Assembly: GCA_002270565.1 (NCBI GenBank)
Contig: NQMI01000029.1
Coordinates: 383,480-399,534, forward strand
Length of the DNA stretch: 16,055 nucleotides
From: Stenocarpella maydis
Taxonomy: Eukaryota; Ascomycota; Sordariomycetes; Diaporthales; Diaporthaceae
Direction: 5' to 3'
The notes beneath the pieces are model-generated. The model searched no databases. It was not told where the DNA came from and was given only the letters and a program-made list of their open reading frames with translations. Below are positions 1 to 8,542 of the stretch, piece by piece. The position numbers and the translations under genes were made by a program. Numbering within the stretch: the first letter of the stretch is position 1; the number at the start of each line of letters is the position of its first letter.

Positions 1-619
1 AGAGATGAGCCTTATTTCTGGTTTCTCTAATAGGAGGCTGGTGTAGTTCTTTTATAGCTTATGCTAGAGGTATTTCTATAATAGTAATTCTGGTTATACT
101 AGTACTAGGTATAATAGTTTGATACTTTTCTAGGTGCTTTTTGAGGTTCTTATTAGGGTTCTTATTATTTCTTTAGGTATTATTTTTAGTGCTTAAGCAG
201 TTTAAATTACTATTATTTATTATTATATTATATATTAGTTCTTATCTTTCTATTGCTAATTATCTTTTTATTAAGGTTATTTAGGGAATTATCTAGAGGC
301 TTCTTTCTTTCAAAAGTATAGTAAGTATTAGTTATTAAAGTAAGAGGTCTAGTTAAGGGCTTTATATTTAGGGCTAATATTTACTACTTTCTTAGGAATA
401 GTTAGTAGGTTGTCTGGATACTTGGGTTTATTTTTATTAGGGTGGTTTAGATATTTTATATAGAGGTTGGGTTAATAAATATAAGAGGTCTTATTTTTGG
501 GATATATTAAGTATTCTTTATTAAGTAAATAGCTATATTATTTAGGCTATTCTTAGTATATTGTTATGTTAACCTATTATTATTCCTTTAGGATAGGTTT
601 CTATAGTTATTTTCTAGGT

Positions 620-1320
620 TAGTAGTATCTCTTAGAGGAGTATTCTGGGTTTTTATAATTATAGTACTTCTGGTTATTATTAGGATATTATTATACTGTA
701 TTAAGTTTTATAGGTTCTAGATAGGTATTATAATTAGTTTGTTAATATTATTGCTGATTATTATAGAAGTTACCCTTATAATAATATTTCTTCCTATTAT
801 CAGGTTAGTATTAGGGCTTTTATAAGTTTTTAGGATTCTTATATTATTATTCCTATTGTTATTTTAATAGACAGTTATTCATATATATAGCTATAGTAAT
901 ATGTTTTGTAAGTTTTTTAGGTTTATCTACTTTAAAAAGCTTATCTTTTATATCTTCTTTAAGTTCTTGATAGAATTAGCTTATGAGTACTTTATTACCC
1001 TAATTAATATAGGTAGTAAGTTATTTAAAGTAAGTAGTATACTTGAAAGCTAAGCCTTACTACTTAAGTTATATAAGCTATTATTTAGTACTTTATTCCT
1101 TATTTAGGTTGCTAAAGGTATCATTTAAGGCTTACTTAAAGTTATTATATTTTCTAAAGATAGGTTTGGTATTATTATTTTAGTTATTCTTATTATTTTC
1201 TAAAGATAGGTTTGGTATTATTATTTTAGTTATTCTTATTATTTTCTAAGTAGTTCTTAAAAGTAGGTTTAAATTAATTAAGGGCATTTTCCTTAAGCTA
1301 ATATTTAATAAAGATGATCT
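620..1320 (-). pseudogene. Retrotransposon gag (retrotrans_gag domain plus CCHC zinc knuckle), RIP-inactivated
   Basis: Gag is the structural protein that packages retrotransposon RNA. Frames: 1318 down to the 46-bp duplication, then a second frame from 1140 to 620. Readable pieces include KPIFRKYNNF, ALNDTFSNLNKE, GLAFKYTTYF and FYQELKEDIKDKLF (975-934). Together these follow the usual order of the Ty3/gypsy gag domain. About 14 stops occur in roughly 100 codons between 1140 and 840. All are TAA or TAG, mostly where Gln is expected, which is the C-to-T signature of RIP. At 666-625, in the same frame, lies a CX2CX4HX4C zinc knuckle in which all four ligands now read Tyr and the conserved Gly reads Glu. 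The copy cannot encode protein. I am confident of gag, less so of the exact clade. Confidence 0.8.
1148..1249. repeat. 46-bp tandem duplication (2.2 identical copies) inside dead gag
   Basis: Copy 1 is 1151-1196 and copy 2 is 1197-1242; they are identical, and a 7-bp partial third copy follows. Flanking identity extends the repeat tract to 1148-1249. Because 46 is not a multiple of 3, the duplication shifts the gag frame. The frames on its two sides differ by exactly this amount, so removing one copy restores a continuous gag reading. Confidence 0.95.
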
Positions 1321-1964
1321 TATTATGATTAGTTCTAAACTAGAGTTTATAGTACTTAAAGTAAGTACAGTATTAAGTAAGGAATCCCTAGAGGGTTCCC
1401 TTATCTCCCTTATAGGGGCTAGGCTTATTTATTTTATAAGCCTTAGCTTACTAAACTATATAGAGATAATTAATTTCCTATTAGAGGGCTTTAATTCATA
1501 GGACTGTCTCTTGGGTACTTATAATCTGGGTCTATCTATTATTAGAGGAGGTGGTTAATATTGTATCTTTATATTGCTTAGTTAATTATGTATATAACTA
1601 TTTTAAATATAAGTTATTAAAATGTAATAATTATATTAAATATTTATAGGGTTTAATAGGTAATCTATAGGATTTATATTAGTAAAGTGATATAGAGGTA
1701 ATACTTAATTGAGTTGTAGTATATAAAGATAGTATTTATAAAAAGGGTATAATTAGAAGCTATAAGGCTATTTAGTTAGTAGGATCAAAAACTTAGATTG
1801 ATAACTAAAGAGTTTATTCTATAAAAGCTATCTATTATAGTGATAACTATATTTTTATATATTTTGACTCTGTATTTGTAGTTAATGGAATTAATGAAAT
1901 TAATAGTAATCCTGTTAATTAAGTATTGTTTGATGAAGTTAATAGTGATTCCATTGATTATAGT

Positions 1965-2085
1965 GGGTCCCTGACCCTAACCCTGATTTTCTGGTGCGTT
2001 ACTATTGACTTAGGCGGGGAATCTTTCCTAGGTCTCTGATGTGGCCGCCTGGGGTTGTCTTCTGCGGTAGTCAGCAGCCGATGGG
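1965..2085. other. Normal-composition (GC) island inside the AT-rich block
   Basis: About 120 bp with ordinary GC content and several CpG sites sit between AT-rich stretches on both sides. The segment includes a short telomere-like stretch of about 1.5 CCCTAA units at 1973-1987. No ORF or RNA gene is visible. It may be a non-repeated insertion spared by RIP, or part of the element's leader. I cannot tell which. Confidence 0.6.
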
Positions 2086-2235
2086 TGCATGTTTATAACA
2101 AGCAACTATTATTTATTATGATAAAGAACAGGAACTTAAAGAATAGAACTGGTCTATTATATTTAATTTATTATAATGATTACAAGTCATAAATTAACAT
2201 TTATAATTCTTATAGTTTGTGTATAACTGGCCCTT

Positions 2236-4402
2236 TATAATTCACCTCCTAATCCCTCTCAGATAGAGACGCCCGTAATTGCTATATGGGCCCATTGCGC
2301 GCATGTGAACAGCCTCGGTGTACTTGAGCGCTACATGCCTCCTAATTTCCCTCTTTCCAAACATAGCTAGTATCGAGGCACAAATATCCCTCACTACAAG
2401 CATATGGGCCATTTACCTGCGGATTGGGGTGCATGACAAGTGCATGGATGTCGAGTTCCGATATCGAACTCTGGGCGGCGGCCGCAAAACCCGGATGCGA
2501 GGTCGCCACAACATTGCGCAGCGAAACATAAGAGTACGGCCGCCTGTGGACACACCCCTTTGTTCCTCATGGAATCGACATTCGGTAAACATGGCCAAGA
2601 CAGTCGTGATGAGGAATTCTTCATCCGCGATTTGTCACGGCGGATCACTGTGAGGCCAGGCAGTGCCCGAATCGTCACCGACGCCATTGGCTGGGTTGCA
2701 AGAGTGGGTCAAATGACGCGCATGCATCACTGCTCATGTGACTGCCGATGCCCAAAGGTGGTTCGCAACGACATGAGCGAGCCAAGTGTATGCAGATCGG
2801 AAAGGGGTCGAATTTCTTGCCTGCACATCGGACATTTGACAGGAGAAGCCGAAGCCGAAGCCGTCACCGTTGGGCAGCAATGTAGCGCGGCAGCAGGCAT
2901 CCGAATGGAACGCTTGCCACCACGACAGGAGGGCCGGTGGAGACGGAGCTGCAACGGACCATTGAAATTGGCATTCCTGTCCCGGTTTCCAAGCCTCGGG
3001 TATCCGAACCTGGACACCGTCTATCTACCTCGTCCGGGGTCCCAAATATCAACTTTTTCCATATATTTTCTATTGGGAATTCTGGACCCTTGAAGCTGCA
3101 CTTTGCTTAATTTGTTAGCGAAAGTGACTTCTGGTGGAGATGTTCACATTTACACTAATGTTTGGAACCCCAGGGGAGATGTTAATTGCCCGTTACTGGA
3201 TGTGCCATAGCTACCGTGAGTAGCATCGGCCACTCAATAGTCAAATATGGGTTCTAACGCCCGTCAACCAATCCCCAGAAATTTTCACTCTTTCCACAAT
3301 CAAGGAGCCTAGCCAGGCTTGGTAGGTCCAACACTGGTGCGAGGCTGGACTAGCAGGGAGACGGCGCGCCCAGGGGCCTACCAGCGTTGCATCCCCAACC
3401 TGCTTACGATCCCCATGGCGTTCTGACTCCTCGTTGCAGCCCAAACCTTGCTTGCCACCCGGATGTGGGGGGCAGGGGTGCAATGCCCTGCCAGCACGGT
3501 GGAGCTCGTGGTTCTGTTTCGAGATTCAGGCACGATAGCGCTCTTCATAAAGATAGATGCTGGATTAATGCTGAAATGATGTCAAACAAGCCACGCATTT
3601 CGTTTAGGCCGTCCACGTTCCAGGTTTCCTATCGAGGAGGACCTTGATGGCTGGCTCTAGCTTCAACACAGTGTTGCGGTTCCTGCATCTGTTGGCCTAT
3701 ATCCATGATTCGTTTTATCGAGGCGGTCGAACTTTTGGGCTGCCTCGTATTATTGCATTTGACGACTGCCTATCTCTCATAATCACGCCTGATACTAAAG
3801 CATAAAGGCCGACAAGTCTACGTAGCTTGCACAACGACAAGAGCACGCAAATCGATACCCCATCAGAACAATTTCCAACTTTCAAAGATTTTAAAAGACA
3901 ACCAGCTTCTCGAGTATTTTCAGAAACAGATGGAGCGCCATCCCCGTTGTGGGGATCTGGTCCAAGATTTGTTCTTGCGGGTTGCTATCACCGACGCGGT
4001 TATTCCAAGGTTTGTCCACTCGAAGTGTGGGTTAATGAGGTCACACACCCAGGCGTTTGGGTTGCCTGAGAACTGCTTCAATAAGTGCCAAACATGAGAA
4101 TCCAGCTTCTCTAGTTGAATATCGGACCTCAGTTTCCGCTGTGTTACCATCTGAGAGGGGCCCAGGTGTCGAGTCTGATGAGACAAGTTGCAGTAAGAGT
4201 TCTGGACGACTTGTTCTGGAAGTCACTGATTCCTGGTTAAACTCCGCCATGTCTATTATTGGAGTATCTTGTACAAAACAGGATTAGGTTGTATAAGGCG
4301 GAAAACTTCCCCCACGGCTCCGAGGAAAAAGAGTCATGCCGCAACTAAAATAGCCTCTCCCCGCCGCTCCCGCCGCTGTGGGAGTCGCCGTAGTAGTCGC
4401 GG
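2236..4402. other. GC-rich intergenic stretch, no supported gene
   Basis: Open frames are present but look like chance. The longest (plus strand, 2440-3093, 217 codons) has no recognisable domain and an erratic composition. A minus-strand ATG in fair context at 4250 opens 69 codons, and an overlapping second frame runs on to 3920. I could not join them into a protein I know. Small structures seen are a near-perfect palindrome at 2453-2471 and three GAAGCC units near 2847-2864. No tRNA or 5S rRNA was recognised. Confidence 0.5.
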
Positions 4403-5354
4403 TCACACTGACAGGATGGTGGAGATCTCGCCCGAGTTGCTCGTAACAGAAACCCAGGTAGCGTCGTTTCCGGAGAAGGCCTGGCTGAGCACGATCTTGG
4501 TGCGGGCTATCTGGCTGGAGGAACCCGCTCCCGTAACGCCGTTCCAGTAGGGGTCCGTCCTACTACGGGAAGCCTGGCTCGAACTTCCTCGTGGCAAAGA
4601 GGTCGGGGTGGTTGTCGCACGTGTAGATTCCGATACCCTCGCGGAAGAATCCCTTCACCGTCGGTGTGAATGGTCTGTCTGTGGGAAGGCCGAGTCCGTC
4701 CAAGGTGATGTTGGCCGTATAGAGAGACACCACCGCATGAGCTATAACATGACTCGGGCGCTGGGAGACTGGCGGCGGCCATCTGGGCCTTCAAGAAAAT
4801 GGTCGCCTTCCAAGCTTGCGCAATGCCATCCAAATTCAAGACGGCATCCTGTCCCTGCAGGAGACAGTCACTCTGCCCTCCTCTTCAGCCCAATAGCAGT
4901 CCCAAGCAGGGGTGCCATAGAAAGACTCAGCCTCATTACGGAAGCTCTCGCCGTGTCTTGCCAGGATAAAATTTTGTACGAAACGTCTTCGCTGGCTTTG
5001 AAGTTCAACGCGTCAACATAAGCTGCAAAACGCTGACATTGAGTCTGGTTCTGGGGTGTGCTTCCGTGGGACGAATCTGTTGGATAGGTCCTATTGAGAA
5101 GACCGAAGCTGACAGTCGTCTGTATACATGTCAGCGAATATACAGTTTGATCCTGACCCATGACTCGAGACTACATAGCCAAATGCGGAGGCATCGGTGC
5201 TAGCTGCAGGGGGGAAAACAAAATCATTCTGGAACTGTGGTGTAACCCCGAGGCCAGCGCTATGATGAGCAAAGAACCGAGGATGATCATACCTCAGTAA
5301 TGGCAGTGTAAACTGATCCTTACCACAAGGTGCGCACGAGGCAACTTGTGTCAA
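4403..5354 (-). pseudogene. Decayed protein-coding gene, family not recognised
   Basis: Consecutive minus-strand frames give protein-like text that hops between frames. 5354-5091 includes SHGSGSNCIFADMYTDDC. 5161-4868 includes FGLLNRTYPTD, QNQTQCQRFAAYVDALNF and EDVSYKILSWQDTARASV. 4839 to about 4745 includes LNLDGIAQAW and LKAQMAAA. About 4740-4565 includes SLYTANITLDGLGLPTDRPF, FFREGIGIYTC and NHPDLFATRKFEPGFP, ending in two TAG stops. A last frame, about 4560-4403, includes DPYWNGVTGAG and NDATWVSVTSNSGEISTIL, ending TGA. Several N-x-S/T sites and Cys residues would fit a secreted or surface protein, but no signal peptide is visible. At least three frame changes and two to three internal stops make it a pseudogene, unless some breaks are introns; I found no clean donor/acceptor pairs. 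The damage is not of RIP type, since GC content is normal. Confidence 0.5.
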
Positions 5355-5819
5355 GTCGTGAGTCTATTAAATGGGTTGTATTTGGTCTATCATTGCCACT
5401 AAATTGACTGTCTAAGATCATCCATCATGGCACCCGTATTCCTCAGCATCGCGGCTTATGCATATACCTATGTAACCAGCAAGAAGTCATTCAAGCCGTT
5501 GCAAGTGGAATGGCATCCGCCTGAGACTAGCCCATTACAGATTCACCTCGAAGTTGAGGCGCTAACAAAAGATTGATTTGGAGTAGTTTTGTTGTCGGAT
5601 CCACCTGCACTGTGCACTGTCAAGCAGTTCAGGGACGCCAACCAATCAACTAAATGAGAACGTTGGGGAGAATCATCACAGGGGTGCAAACTCAATTGCG
5701 TCTTCATCCGAACGCGTGCATGGTCTGCAAGGATAGAAATATCTGCTGCTTTTGGAACAGGTCCAGTGACTCTCCCAACAACAAATGCAAATGATTGCTC
5801 CTTCTGGACGGTTTACGCC
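5355..5819. other. Intergenic, 3' flank of the ERCC8-like gene
   Basis: This 465-bp stretch lies between the broken gene at 4.4-5.35 kb and the stop codon of the WD40 gene at 5820. Apart from the weak 49-codon ORF on the plus strand I see no gene. I found no canonical AATAAA in the 60 nt just downstream of the WD40 stop, so its poly(A) site cannot be placed. Confidence 0.5.
5427..5576 (+). CDS. Possible 49-aa small ORF with hydrophobic N-terminus (weak)
   Basis: This small ORF has a good fungal start context (A at -3, G at +4). Its first 17 or so residues are mostly hydrophobic, beginning MAPVFLSIAAYAYTYV, followed by KK and a polar tail, so it could be a small membrane or secreted peptide. 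It lies in the 3' flank of the convergent ERCC8-like gene. I do not recognise a family and see no intron that would extend it. A chance ORF is quite possible. Confidence 0.2.
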   Translation: MAPVFLSIAAYAYTYVTSKKSFKPLQVEWHPPETSPLQIHLEVEALTKD

Positions 5820-7356
5820 TCAGCTGAAAGTGATCTTTTGACCCATGAGACTCTTAAAGGCATCATCAAGGGCCTTTCGTTTCTGAACCCTGTCTTTCTG
5901 AGCCAGTTCAGACGTGTCGTCTTCATCCTCTTCATCCAGCCCCCGAATCCGCGGCACCCATGCTCGTATTTGGCCATCGGTGTGCCCACTATAAACACCG
6001 CCAGAAACATTGGATGCTCCAGGAACGATGCCACCCGAGCCGCCGGCGCCTCCAGATCCCCTCCACACAATGCTTGTGATGCGATTCTTCACAGTCCGCT
6101 CACCTCCACGCTGTGCCCTCACAGCCGAGATGGGGGCTCCAACACCTCGCAGACGGGAGACAGTGGTACCCTCATGCAGTTCCATGACCAAGATTTCAGT
6201 CTCGTTTGGCCAGAAGAGCAGCTCCTTCCTGGGCGGCGTCAGCCCTACAGGGGTTACAAACATGGGGGTGTTAGCAAGTTGGCCGTTCTTGATACCTGGC
6301 CCGAACGACGCCAGAGTATTCGCGCCTGTAGCGCTGTCCCATACGCGTATGCGTCTATCATGGCCTGCCGAGACAATATACGCGCCGTCGTCTGTCCACG
6401 TCAGCCCGTTGACTGGGCCGGAGTGCGCTTTTGCCGATGATCGGACCCCTCGATCTGATATGTGATTCCCATTGACATCCCCACGCCTTTGAATGATACC
6501 CAGACTATCCTCTTGGTCCAGCAGACCTATCAGGCCGCTCGCACGCCGGACGTCCCATATTCGGACGGCCCCGTCCAGTGTTCCGCTTGCGAGGACATGC
6601 TCGTTCCGTGGTGACCACGCCAGGGATAAGACTGCACCCCCCGCAGCACCTAGTTGCCCGGGCGCTACAAGTGACTGCACAGCTGCACCGGAGCGCAGGT
6701 CGACGAGCCGAACAGCTGGGTGAGCCGTTCCACATGCCACCAGCAGATGGTCGGAAATGAGCGAGACAGCATGAGTGTAGAGCTTGGAGTCGAGATCCCA
6801 CGAACCTGAAAGCCGTACACTATCCGTCGCCCACAGCTTCAGAGTCTGGTCATAGGAGCTTGACAGAAACGCGGCGGGGTCGAAGGGGTAGAAGGACAGG
6901 TGCGTTATGGCGAAGCGGTGGGACCTGGTCGTGTCGTCGGATCGCGGGATCTGCGCGAAGGGCTTGTATACATGCGAGTTGTTTGGGTTGCCGCACTGCT
7001 CAACGTCCCACAGTCTGATGGTGGCATCTGAGCCCCCGGAGAGTAATCTGCGAGTAGACGTTAGCCCAAGTGCGAATGACTCGGCTGCACTAAACAAACA
7101 TTCTTCCATCAAAGCGTTCAAGCGCGAGCGCATTCACACCAGCCTGATGAGCCCATATATTCGACTTGTGGTCGACATCGGGATTTACAGAGGTTGAGCT
7201 TCCCTCGCCACGGTCGACAGCGGCGCCCTTCCCGCCGCCGTCGAACCGAAACCGAGGTGCTGGCTGGAAGGATCGCAGCAGACGCGTGGTCTCGAGCCTC
7301 GCGAAAGCGTTGGCGCCGAGGCCGCCAGTGGCGCGTTCAAACAAGAGTTGATTCAT
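5820..7356 (-). CDS. ERCC8: WD40-repeat protein, ERCC8/CSA (Rad28) family, two exons, 494 aa
   Basis: CSA is the substrate receptor of a DDB1-CUL4 ubiquitin ligase that acts in transcription-coupled nucleotide excision repair in the nucleus. Exon 1 is 7356-7100 and exon 2 is 7047-5820; total 1,485 nt including TGA. The 52-nt intron (7099-7048) has donor GTTTGT, branch GCTAAC and acceptor CGCAG, and joins a split Ile codon to give GRILLSGGSDATIRLWDVE. This matches the first WD blade of human CSA. Further blades are visible: SSSYDQTLKLW (148-158), LASGTLDGAVRIWDVRRASG (238-257), VSAGHDRRIRVWDSATG (311-327) and a last blade ending IRAWVP. W250-D251-x-R253 is a DWD box, the DDB1-contact signature. 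An acidic stretch (LDEEDEDD) and a basic C-terminus follow. Fungal additions are a Gly-rich loop before the last blade and an insert after residue 263. The only Met in exon 1 is the start; an ATG 4 nt upstream begins a 7-codon out-of-frame uORF. Confidence 0.93.
7048..7099 (-). other. Intron of the ERCC8-like gene
   Basis: This phase-2 intron has donor GTTTGT at 7099-7094, branch-like GGGCTAAC and acceptor ACTCGCAG ending at 7048. Its removal joins the two conserved halves of the first WD blade without a gap. Retention would stop exon 1 two codons into the intron (ATG TTT GTT TAG). Confidence 0.9.
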
Positions 7357-7770
7357 GCATCTGCTTCAGAAGATACCCGTGGCTGATGCACGAGATCGGT
7401 GACGTTGGGAGGGTTGAGGTTGTTTGGTTAGTTAGTCGAGACGAGTCCTAGAATCCAGCCCAGGGAATGCGCTGCCCCAGGCAAACCCCGCATCCTCTCG
7501 TTGCCTCGCTTGGAAGCCCGGGGTCTGTTCTCAGACCACCTCGCTAGTTGGCCTGCTCGAGAGGGGTCTCGGCGCATGCCATCCAGTAGAAAATGCTCAA
7601 AAATGTTTCACAATGCCAATTGTGAACCTGATAAATTTCCCGCTGCACAACAGCGTTGAGCATCGCATCGCTCCCCGGAATGCGCCGCGATATAACAGGA
7701 GCACATCCGTCACTACTGTTAAGAAGCAGGCTGCACCTAGTCCTGCGACTGCCAGCACACTGTAAAGATC
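7357..7770. promoter_or_regulatory. Divergent promoter shared by the ERCC8-like and Rrn10-like genes
   Basis: The 414 bp between the two start codons must hold both promoters. Visible elements are a CCAAT box (7616-7620, plus strand) set inside an inverted repeat TTCACAAT-N4-ATTGTGAA (7607-7626), and a second inverted repeat GGTCTG-TTCT-CAGACC (7522-7537). There is also a TATA-like TATAA at 7691-7695, about 76 nt before the Rrn10-like start. Assigning any of these to a particular factor is inference; CCAAT is the known site of the fungal HAP/CBC complex. Confidence 0.6.
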
Positions 7771-8542
7771 ATGGCCTCTCCTCTGAACCGCCAGCGAGGA
7801 TCATACCTTCACCGCGAGGATAGCACCGAGGCCTTGTCCGCAGCCCACGAGCCGGCAAAGCGGAGGGAAGCCTCATTGTATGATGCAGTCGCAGGTAGGA
7901 ATAACCCGACGGGTTGCTTACGACTGCAACCGCTCGTTGCACGCGACAAGGTTAGCTGACCATTGCCCTACTCCAGGCCTCGTGTCACACAAGTTCTCAA
8001 AAGATGATGCCGCCAGTCGAAGCCGCAAAACCGCCTCCGGTCAACATCATCTCGGCGACCCTGTTCTAGCCCCCGAAGAGGTTCTCTTCTCCCGCAAGCG
8101 CGCCCCGCAGAGATATGCCGAGAAGGATATATATTTCGCAAAGGAGCCCCTGCCCGACGCCGGGCGCAATGTCCTGCCTGAGAGCGACATGGTCAAGGGC
8201 GTCCACGCCTACGCGAGTCATTTCTATCAGGCTCTAGGTCACCAGTGTGCAGGGGAGCCACGAGGTGGTATGGGGCGCATCAACTACGGAAGCATGGAAG
8301 AGACGGCGCTTCTTTCGTTCGGGATCCTCCTCGAGGAGCTTTCCCGGGTATCATTGGGCAGGGAAGGTGATTTGGTGTTCACCGAAGGCACCCAGGACGA
8401 TGACGACTGCGAGCATGACCGAGGAGGTGAGAAAACGAGCAGCAGCCGTAGAGTGCAGACTCCTGTTGGGTTTGACGGCGAGGATGCATTCTGGAAGAGA
8501 CGCTACTCGAAGAGGAGGAAGGTAAAGCACGGGGCAGACTAG
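7771..8542 (+). CDS. Probable UAF subunit Rrn10-like protein, two exons, 229 aa
   Basis: Rrn10 is a small subunit of the upstream activation factor (with Rrn5, Rrn9, Uaf30 and histones H3/H4), which promotes RNA polymerase I initiation at rDNA in the nucleolus. Exon 1 is 7771-7894 and exon 2 is 7977-8542. The 82-nt intron (7895-7976) has donor GTAGGA, branch GCTGAC and acceptor CTCCAG, and splits a Gly codon. The match is to the Rrn10 pattern as I remember it: SLYDAVAG near residue 35 (yeast has a Val-Tyr-Glu-Ala start), ESDMVKGVHAYASHFYQA (110-127), then SMEETALLSFGILLEELSRV (147-166) and GDLVFTEG. At 229 aa it is longer than yeast Rrn10 (about 145 aa) because of N- and C-terminal extensions. 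An acidic patch (DDDD, 182-185) and a Lys/Arg tail (KRRYSKRRKVK) suggest nuclear import. The frame stays open for 137 codons after the TAG. A profile search should settle the family. Confidence 0.65.
7895..7976 (+). other. Intron of the Rrn10-like gene
   Basis: This phase-1 intron has donor GTAGGA (7895), branch-like GCTGAC near 7954 and a pyrimidine-rich acceptor ending CCTACTCCAG (7976). Splicing joins SLYDAVA to GLVSHKF. Without splicing, exon 1 would read on to a stop at 7959. Confidence 0.75.

Larger units (their letters stand above)
1..2235 (-). mobile_element. RIP-degraded Ty3/gypsy-type LTR retrotransposon, 5' part (partial)
   Basis: This block is strongly AT-rich, full of TpA and poor in CpA, as expected after repeat-induced point mutation of a repeat. 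On the minus strand a decayed gag can be read (separate entry), with its zinc knuckle further left. The element therefore runs right to left: its 5' LTR and leader should lie at about 1.5-2.23 kb, and protease, reverse transcriptase and integrase should lie beyond the left edge. I did not recognise a protease or RT motif in positions 1-600, and I cannot fix the LTR ends, primer binding site or target duplication. The AT-rich stretch 2090-2230 could be LTR. The change to GC-rich DNA at about 2230 is abrupt. The Ty3/gypsy class rests on the gag reading only. Confidence 0.75.

Noticed and set aside
1973..1987. Telomere repeat
   Set aside because: Only about 1.5 CCCTAA-type units, not a tract; at most an interstitial scrap.
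2440..3093. 217-codon plus-strand ORF
   Set aside because: No domain, Arg/Cys/Ser-heavy erratic composition and several competing overlapping ORFs; consistent with chance in GC-rich DNA.
3920..4250. Two overlapping minus-strand frames that might be a broken gene
   Set aside because: The text is only weakly protein-like, no family is recognised and no splice junction joins the frames.
5766..6440. Plus-strand ORF of 224 codons, and others opposite the WD40 gene
   Set aside because: They lie antisense to a strongly supported WD40 coding sequence and have no recognisable domain.
5820..7133. Unspliced single-exon model of the WD40 gene starting at 7133
   Set aside because: It replaces the conserved first-blade sequence with intron translation. 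The spliced two-exon model restores the family N-terminus and has proper splice signals.
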